Positions 28,492-33,750 of a stretch of DNA of 33,750 nt are shown here, in pieces. The stretch comes from Akkermansia muciniphila (lineage in GTDB: Bacteria; Verrucomicrobiota; Verrucomicrobiia; Opitutales; Opitutaceae). The stretch is taken from positions 1 through 33,750 of the forward strand of contig CAMDHP010000013.1 in NCBI GenBank assembly GCA_945898185.1, read 5' to 3'. Both the position numbers and the translations under genes were made by a program. Every line of letters begins with the position of its first letter. Position 1 is the stretch's first letter. The notes under the pieces are model-generated. The model made no database searches and was not told the origin of the DNA. It saw only the letters and a list, made by a program, of their open reading frames with translations.

Positions 28492-29730
28492 CTACGTTGC
28501 CGCAACCGTGGTGCTGCGAGACGGGGACGGCGGGAGCGCACCAACGCCGGCGGGGGCGTCGGGGGGAAAGCAGATGCGACCGACGGCCTCGTCAAAGTTT
28601 GCCGCGCCGCGGAGGATTTCTATCTCGAGGCGCAGATAGTAAATCGGCACCGGGCAGTGCATGCCCTCGGCGATGCGCACGGCATCCTTTTCGGTGGTGA
28701 CGATGTAATCCACCTGGCGCTCCAAGGCCTCGCTGAAAATCTCCACGAAGTCCTCGTAGGTGAAACGATAGTGATCGAGAAAGCGGCGGGCGAAGGCGAT
28801 GTGGCCGCCTAGATCGCGCACGAAAGCCTCGAAACTCTCGGGCACGGCGATACCGCTAAACGCACCGACCTTGCGGCCGACGAGATCGGTGAGCGGAAGT
28901 CGTTCACCCTTGCCGAGCGGTTGGAGATACTGGGGGCGGTGGGCGCACTCGATGATATCAACGCCGGGATTATTTTGATGAATGAGATTCTCGAGCTCGG
29001 TGTCGCGCTGACCGTCGGACTTGGTGAGGAAAACATAGCTGGCGCGCCTGAGGTGTTTGATCGGCTCACGCAAGACACCGCGCGGTAGGAGCTGGCCGTT
29101 GCCGAAGGGATTGGTTTTGTCCACAAGGAGGAGATTCAGGCGGCCCTTGAGCGGCAGGTATTGGAAGCCGTCGTCGAGGATAAGCGTGTCACAGCGAAAG
29201 CGTTTGATGGCGAAAATGCCGGCCTTGACGCGATCCTTGTCCACCAGGACGACGACGCCGGGGAGGTTGCGAGCGAGCATGTAGGGCTCGTCGCCGGCCT
29301 GCTCGGAATCGAGAAGCATGCGCTCGCCATCGCTCACGATGCGAGGCGGAGGCTCGGAAGTGTGGGTAAGCCAGAACCAGGCTTTTTTCCAGAGCGGCGG
29401 GGCCTTGCTGCGATAGCCGCGCGAGAGGATCGCAACCTTGCGGCCGCGATCACGGAGGGCGCGGGCGAACATCTCGACGACCGGCGTTTTCCCCGTGCCG
29501 CCAACGGTGAGGTTGCCCACCACGACAACGAGGCAACCCAGCGGTTGATCATGCAGGATTCGGGTGCGATAGAGCCAGGTGCGGGCCTGCACCACGCCGC
29601 TGAAAAACCACGACAACGCGTGCAAAAAACCAGCAAAGATCGTCGCTCCCACGCTTTGCCGCCGATCGTAGATCACATCGATGGTGAACTGCTCCAGCTC
29701 GTTGAGTTTGCGTTTAATGAAGGATGACAT
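28492..29730 (-). CDS. lpxK: Tetraacyldisaccharide 4'-kinase
   Basis: A 412-residue LpxK, the inner-membrane kinase that phosphorylates the lipid A disaccharide precursor at the 4' position. The P-loop [11 protein letters not shown] is at 72-82, followed by LSRGYR, a SDGERMLL region, VLVDKDRV and the family's DDGFQ motif at 186-190. An N-terminal hydrophobic segment at about 28-45 provides membrane attachment. It is about 80 residues longer than E. coli LpxK, from both an N-terminal lead and a Pro/Ser-rich C-terminal tail. It shows that this organism makes lipid A. It is divergent from the aminotransferase gene, with 155 bases between the starts. Confidence 0.95.
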   Translation of the reverse strand: MSSFIKRKLNELEQFTIDVIYDRRQSVGATIFAGFLHALSWFFSGVVQARTWLYRTRILHDQPLGCLVVVVGNLTVGGTGKTPVVEMFARALRDRGRKVAILSRGYRSKAPPLWKKAWFWLTHTSEPPPRIVSDGERMLLDSEQAGDEPYMLARNLPGVVVLVDKDRVKAGIFAIKRFRCDTLILDDGFQYLPLKGRLNLLLVDKTNPFGNGQLLPRGVLREPIKHLRRASYVFLTKSDGQRDTELENLIHQNNPGVDIIECAHRPQYLQPLGKGERLPLTDLVGRKVGAFSGIAVPESFEAFVRDLGGHIAFARRFLDHYRFTYEDFVEIFSEALERQVDYIVTTEKDAVRIAEGMHCPVPIYYLRLEIEILRGAANFDEAVGRICFPPDAPAGVGALPPSPSRSTTVAAT

Positions 29731-29885
29731 GCGGACGGACGGGCGAGAGCAGGTGAGACGGGTAATTCGATTTGACGATTTTGGCGGTGTGCCGCTTGTT
29801 AAGACCTTGCGCGCTGTGCGCGGGGGTCAAGCTTCCGCACGTCGCGCCCACCCTCGAACGGCACTTCAAATCCACTCTCTTTCCC

Positions 29886-30977
29886 ATGAGCTACAAACTA
29901 TTCATTCCCGGCCCAGTCGCCGTCTCCAACAAGACGCTCCAAGCCATGGCCCAAGGCATGATCGGCCATCGCAGCCCGGACTTCGTCGCGCTTTACAACG
30001 CGATGCAGCCGGACCTGCAGGCCCTTTTCTTCACCAAGGATCCGGTGTATCTCTCCACCAGCTCCGCGTGGGGCGTGATGGAAGGCGCCATCCGCAACGT
30101 GGTTAAAAAGAAGGTTCTCAACTGCATGAACGGCGCCTTCTCCGACAAGTGGTATGACGTCGCCCTGCGCTGCGGCAAACAAGCCACCGCCCTGAAGTTC
30201 GAATGGGGCCAGCCAGTGGATCCCGAGGCTGTCCGTCGCGAGCTCGCCACCGGAGACTACGACGCGGTCACCATCATCCACAACGAGACCTCCTGCGGTT
30301 GCATGAGCGACATCGACGCCCTCATGGCTGTCTTGCGCGAGTTCCCCGAAGTCATCTCGATCATTGATACCGTCAGCTCCTTTTCGGTGGTGCCCATAAA
30401 GAAGGACGAGCTCGGCATTGATGTGCTGATCACCGGTTCGCAAAAGGCCCTCGCCTTGCCGCCCGGTCTCGCCCTCGTGAGCGTTTCAAAGCGCACCCTC
30501 GAACGTGCCGCCACCATGGCTGACCGCGGATACTATTTTGACCTCGTCGAGTTCCAGAAAAACCACGAAGCCGGCATGACCCCAAGCACGCCCGCGATCG
30601 CGTTAATCTACGCCCTAAAGTCCAAGCTCGATGACATCAAGGCCGAGGGAATCGAGGGCCGCTACGCGCGCCACGCCCGCCTCAATAAAACCGTCCGCGA
30701 CCACATCACGGCGAAGGGTTTTACGATGTTCCCAAAAGCAGGCCACGGATCCGTCGCGCTGAACTGCTTTGCCAATAACCTCGGCTACGATCTCTCCGCC
30801 TTGAACAAGACGCTTAAGACGAAGCACCACCTCGTCATTGACGGCGGCTACGGAAAGCTGAAGGGCAAGACCTTCCGAATCTCAAACATGGGCGACGAGA
30901 CCGACGAGTCTATCGCCTCGATGCTCGAATCCTTCGACGCCGCCCTCGCCGAGTGCCCGAAGGCCGCGGCCGCTTGA
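29886..30977 (+). CDS. Class V PLP aminotransferase (alanine/serine-glyoxylate or serine-pyruvate type)
   Basis: A 363-residue class V aminotransferase. It begins YKLFIPGPVAVS, the FxPGP start seen in serine- and alanine-glyoxylate aminotransferases and small relatives. HRSPDF (28-33), SAWGVMEGAI (60-69), HNETSCG (132-138), Asp161 in IIDTVSS for the cofactor ring nitrogen, and PLP-binding Lys187 in TGSQKALALPPG are visible. The exact amino donor and acceptor cannot be read from sequence; phosphoserine aminotransferase is less likely because its signature differs. The ATG at 29886 is preferred over an upstream start because the conserved region begins there; CCC precedes it. A clear terminator follows. 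Confidence 0.88.
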   Translation: MSYKLFIPGPVAVSNKTLQAMAQGMIGHRSPDFVALYNAMQPDLQALFFTKDPVYLSTSSAWGVMEGAIRNVVKKKVLNCMNGAFSDKWYDVALRCGKQATALKFEWGQPVDPEAVRRELATGDYDAVTIIHNETSCGCMSDIDALMAVLREFPEVISIIDTVSSFSVVPIKKDELGIDVLITGSQKALALPPGLALVSVSKRTLERAATMADRGYYFDLVEFQKNHEAGMTPSTPAIALIYALKSKLDDIKAEGIEGRYARHARLNKTVRDHITAKGFTMFPKAGHGSVALNCFANNLGYDLSALNKTLKTKHHLVIDGGYGKLKGKTFRISNMGDETDESIASMLESFDAALAECPKAAAA

Positions 30978-31034
30978 CCGAATCGAACGGCTAAGCCGCT
31001 CTTAGTTTAGATTTCAGTTCTCGCATCTCACCCA

Positions 31035-31062
31035 AGCGCCGGAGCATTCCCGGCGCTTTTTT
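31035..31062 (+). terminator. Intrinsic terminator of the class V aminotransferase gene
   Basis: A perfect 8-bp stem AGCGCCGG/CCGGCGCT with a seven-base loop, followed by TTTTTT, 58 bases after the stop codon. It separates the aminotransferase from the toxin-antitoxin promoter. Confidence 0.93.
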
Positions 31063-31083
31063 GTATCTTTTTAATTCGGCCGC

Positions 31084-31120
31084 TTGACATTGCATGTGAA
31101 ATAGAAATACTGCTCACATG
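31084..31120 (+). promoter_or_regulatory. Promoter and operator of the toxin-antitoxin operon
   Basis: A perfect TTGACA (31084-31089), a 16-base spacer and AATACT (31106-31111) form a promoter. A perfect 7-bp inverted repeat, CATGTGA (31093-31099) and TCACATG (31114-31120), has half-sites 21 bases apart centre to centre, two helical turns. The right half-site includes the antitoxin ATG (31118-31120). Transcription would start at or next to the ATG, giving a leaderless or nearly leaderless mRNA. Autorepression by the antitoxin is the expected mode. Confidence 0.7.
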
Positions 31121-31561
31121 AAACAAAAGCGCCTCACCGTCAGCCCTGGTGCCGTCGCTGAGGAAGCCGTTATGCACTATGGCTCGGCCGGTGCGGTCGC
31201 GCGGGTGAAACACGGTTTACCGCTGCGGGAGTTTGATGCTTTGCGAGGGTTGCTCGATCTCACCGTCGAGGATTTGGCGGCGCGTATCGGCATCTCGCCC
31301 GCCACTTTGTCGCGCCGCCGTCGCGAGGCCGATGACGGTCGCCTCGATCCCGAGCACAGCGACCGCCTCATGCGTTATGCCCGGCTTTATTGGCAGACCG
31401 TGCAGCTGCTTGAGGGCCACGAGGAATCGGCCCGCGCCTGGCTAAAGCGCCCCGCCCGCGCCCTCGATAGGGTTACGCCGCTAGATTTCGCCGATACCGA
31501 GGTCGGGGGCCGCGAGGTCGAGACTTTGATCACGCGCCTCGAACACGGCGTTTACACCTGA
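31118..31561 (+). CDS. Xre/MbcA/ParS-type antitoxin (DUF2384)
   Basis: A 147-residue antitoxin. The central part has a helix-turn-helix-like DLAARIGISPATLSRRRR stretch (about 52-69) for DNA binding. The C-terminal part ARAWLKRPARALDRVTPLDF followed by ADTEVGGREVETLI and EHGVY is the toxin-binding DUF2384 signature. It normally binds and blocks a RES-domain toxin and represses its own operon. It is followed two bases later by the RES gene, so the two are co-transcribed and probably translationally coupled. Its ATG lies within the operator repeat. Confidence 0.93.
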   Translation: MKQKRLTVSPGAVAEEAVMHYGSAGAVARVKHGLPLREFDALRGLLDLTVEDLAARIGISPATLSRRRREADDGRLDPEHSDRLMRYARLYWQTVQLLEGHEESARAWLKRPARALDRVTPLDFADTEVGGREVETLITRLEHGVYT

Positions 31562-31563
31562 TC

Positions 31564-32070
31564 ATGGTCAAGGCATGGAGGGCAGTTAAGACGATCTACG
31601 CGGCAAATCCACTCGACGGCGAGGGAGCCAGACGCGCGGGCGGACCCTGGAACCCAGTCGGCACACCTGCGCTCTACGCGTCGGATTCGCTCGCCCTCGC
31701 CATGATGGAGGTTCTGGTGCATTTCGACACCGCCATGCCGATGGCGAGCTACGTCGCCCTGGAGTTGGAGATTCCAGACGCGGCGATCGTGGGCGTAAAC
31801 CCAAGCGCGATTCCCGGTAGCTGGCCCAAACTCGATTCCATCCCCGCCTCCCAGCGCATCGGTCACGGAATGATGGTGATGCACAACTTTTTCGCCATCG
31901 CAGTGCCGAGCGTAGTGGTGCCGCGTTCGTTCAACTACGTGATCAATTCCGCCCATGCCGATTTCCCGATCTGGGCATCGCTGCAACTTCGTCGTGCGCC
32001 GATCCCCCTAGACTTCGACGCTCGCCTCCTTGGGCAAAATTCGATTCCCCAACCTTCTGTTAACAAGTAG
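31564..32070 (+). CDS. RES-domain toxin (NAD+-degrading family)
   Basis: A 168-residue RES-domain protein; family members such as MbcT and ParT destroy NAD+ or modify targets with ADP-ribose. Conserved parts are WRAVKTIYAANPLDGEGARR with Arg6, LYASDSLALAMMEVLVH with Ser42 and Glu49, and a C-terminal PRSFNYVINSAHADFP stretch. The usual GGRWN motif reads GGPWN (residues 26-30), so an almost invariant Arg is Pro29, by a CGC-to-CCC type change. If that Arg is needed, the toxin may be weak or inactive. The antitoxin gene lies two bases upstream. The ORF is otherwise full length. Confidence 0.9.
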   Translation: MVKAWRAVKTIYAANPLDGEGARRAGGPWNPVGTPALYASDSLALAMMEVLVHFDTAMPMASYVALELEIPDAAIVGVNPSAIPGSWPKLDSIPASQRIGHGMMVMHNFFAIAVPSVVVPRSFNYVINSAHADFPIWASLQLRRAPIPLDFDARLLGQNSIPQPSVNK

Positions 32071-32148
32071 TTTACGGACAGGTGAAACGGTCAGGTCGGA
32101 AACTAAGCCTTGCTCTAGCCGTTTTCGCCCCCTACCCGCTCCAAACCC

Positions 32149-33750
32149 ATGAAGTCCCTTGTCATCGCCGAGAAGCCCTCCGTCGCCGCCGACCTCGCCC
32201 GTTCCCTAGGCAAGGTCCCGAAAAAGGGCGACTTCTACGAAAATAACGAGTGGGTGATTTCCTCAGCCGTTGGCCACGTCGTCGAGTTGGAGATGCCCGA
32301 GGATATTGACAAAAAGAAATACGGCTTCTGGCGACTTGAGACCCTTCCCATCATCCCGGAAAAATTCGGCCTCAAGCCCATCGAGGACTCCAAGGAGAAA
32401 TTCTCGCTCCTCAAAAAACTCCTCGCCCGCAAGGACATTGATCAAGTCATCAACGCTTGCGACGCCGGCCGTGAGGGAGAGCTGATCTTCGTCTATCTCT
32501 ACCAACTCGCCAAGGCCAAGCTCCCCGTAAAACGCGCCTGGATGCAGAGCATGACGACCGAGGGCATCAAAAAAGCCTTTGAAAAACTCCGCCCCGGCTC
32601 CGATCTCTCCGGCCTCGCCGATGCCGCCCGCTGCCGATCCGAGAGCGATTGGCTCATCGGCATCAATGGCACCCGCGCCCTCACCAAGCGCATGTTCGGC
32701 TCCAAGGCCGGTAACGTCGCCTCGGTGGGCCGCGTGCAGACTCCCACCCTCGCCATCGTTTACACCCGCGAACTCGAAATCCGCAATTTTAAGCCCCGCG
32801 CCTTCTGGCGTCTCACCGCCAACTTCCAAGTCACCCAGGGCGCCTACGAGGGCGTTTACCAAAAACCCAACTTCAAGAAGGAGGCCGCCAACGAACACGA
32901 TCGCGCCGACCGCCTCTGGCAACAAGCCGCCGCCGAGGCCGTGCTCGCCGATTGCCAACGCAACCCGTCCGCCACCGTCCGCGACGACAAAAAGCCCACC
33001 TCCCAGTCCTCCCCGCGCCTCTACGATCTGACCACCCTCCAGCGTGAGGCGAACGGTCGTTTCGGCCTCTCCGCCCGCCGCACGCTCCAGATCGCCCAGG
33101 CCCTCTACGAGCGCCACAAGCTCATCACTTACCCCCGCACCGACGCCCGCGCCCTGCCAGAGGACTACGCTGCCACCGTGCGCGAGACCCTCCAGGCCCT
33201 CTCCGGCGATCTATCCCAACATGCCGCCAAGGTCGTCCAGTCCGGCTGGATCCGCCCCGGCAACAAGAAGATCTTTAACAACGCCCAGATCTCGGATCAC
33301 TTTGCCATCATCCCCACCACCGCCGAGCCCAAGTCGCTCGATGAGATGGAGGCCAAGGTCTACGACATGATCGCGCGCCGCTTCGTCGCCGCCTTCTACC
33401 CCGAGGCCCAGTTCGACGTCACCACCCGCATCTCCACCATCGCCGGGAAACACGATTTTAAAACCGAGGGCAAAGTCCTCACCGAGGCCGGCTGGCTCGC
33501 CGTCTACGGCAAATCCGCCGCCCTCGACGACGACCTCGCCGGCGCCGACTCCGCAGGCAAAAAAGAGGCCACCGGCTCCTCCAAGCCTCTCCCTGCCCTC
33601 TCCCCCGCCGACGCCGCCAAGGCCAAAACCCTCGACACCGTCCTCCACGCCGAATCCACCAAGCCCCCCGCCCGCTACACCGAAGCCACCCTGCTCTCCG
33701 CCATGGAAGGCGCCGGCAAACTCGTCGAGGACGAGGACATGGCCGAGGCC
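32149..33750 (+). CDS. topB: Type IA DNA topoisomerase, TopB-like (3' partial)
   Basis: The first 534 codons of a type IA topoisomerase run off the window end. The TOPRIM domain begins MKSLVIAEKPSVAADLARSL, with Glu8 in the AEKPSVA motif and the acidic NACDAGREGEL motif at 102-112. The active-site Tyr328 is in LITYPRTDAR. ASVGRVQTPTL (191-201) is another family block. Such enzymes pass one DNA strand through another and help separate replicating chromosomes. TopB (topoisomerase III) is preferred over TopA because of the MKSLVIAEKPSVA start and the DAGREGE form. The C-terminus, which may carry zinc ribbons, is not visible. CCC directly precedes the ATG; the RES toxin gene ends 78 bases upstream. 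Confidence 0.92.
   Translation, partial: MKSLVIAEKPSVAADLARSLGKVPKKGDFYENNEWVISSAVGHVVELEMPEDIDKKKYGFWRLETLPIIPEKFGLKPIEDSKEKFSLLKKLLARKDIDQVINACDAGREGELIFVYLYQLAKAKLPVKRAWMQSMTTEGIKKAFEKLRPGSDLSGLADAARCRSESDWLIGINGTRALTKRMFGSKAGNVASVGRVQTPTLAIVYTRELEIRNFKPRAFWRLTANFQVTQGAYEGVYQKPNFKKEAANEHDRADRLWQQAAAEAVLADCQRNPSATVRDDKKPTSQSSPRLYDLTTLQREANGRFGLSARRTLQIAQALYERHKLITYPRTDARALPEDYAATVRETLQALSGDLSQHAAKVVQSGWIRPGNKKIFNNAQISDHFAIIPTTAEPKSLDEMEAKVYDMIARRFVAAFYPEAQFDVTTRISTIAGKHDFKTEGKVLTEAGWLAVYGKSAALDDDLAGADSAGKKEATGSSKPLPALSPADAAKAKTLDTVLHAESTKPPARYTEATLLSAMEGAGKLVEDEDMAEA

Overview
This 33.75-kb window reads as ordinary chromosome from a GC-rich Gram-negative bacterium. LpxK (lipid A synthesis) and a run of type II secretion genes both imply an outer membrane. 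The gene mix (OleA/OleB-type proteins, DUF3574, DUF983 and UPF0114 proteins, a short EF-Ts, a two-domain nucleotidyltransferase/GHMP kinase) and the scarcity of Shine-Dalgarno sequences suggest Verrucomicrobiota, probably near Opitutaceae. That placement is inference; no rRNA gene or marker search was available.

Layout. 1-3.3 kb (+): the 3' part of a SulP anion transporter, then malQ. 3.35-7.26 kb (-): fabZ, fabI, an OleA-like thiolase, an OleB-like alpha/beta hydrolase and a UPF0114 membrane protein, in transcription order. This looks like a fatty-acyl condensation cluster lacking oleC and oleD. 7.4-13.05 kb (-): a compact type II secretion operon, gspC-like, G, H, I, J, K, L, M, without D, E or F. 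13.3-16 kb: DUF3817 protein, tRNA-Ser(CGA), DUF983 protein, and the rpsB-tsf operon with a leader hairpin and a strong terminator. 16.1-20.9 kb: a DbpA-like DEAD-box helicase downstream of a fused cytidylyltransferase/GHMP-kinase gene, divergent from an RhlE-like helicase. 20.9-22.6 kb: a cysteine desulfurase and a cyclophilin.

22.7-27.3 kb is the most eroded part. It holds a frameshifted DUF3574 lipoprotein gene, initiator tRNA-Met, an orphan coding remnant, an intact metY, a decayed ISL3-like transposase, an elongator-type CAT tRNA, and an adenosine deaminase gene with an in-frame stop and no normal start codon.

27.3-29.7 kb (-): lpxK and an M29 aminopeptidase, followed by the broken deaminase. 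29.9-31.0 kb (+): a class V aminotransferase with a terminator. 31.1-32.1 kb (+): a Xre/MbcA-type antitoxin and RES-toxin pair behind a visible promoter/operator. 32.15 kb to the end (+): a type IA topoisomerase (topB-like), cut by the window edge.

The best candidates for something unusual are the fabZ-fabI-oleA-oleB cluster without oleC/D, the nucleotidyltransferase-kinase fusion, the toxin-antitoxin promoter in which the operator overlaps the start codon, and the group of genes broken by one or two changes at 22.7-27.3 kb.
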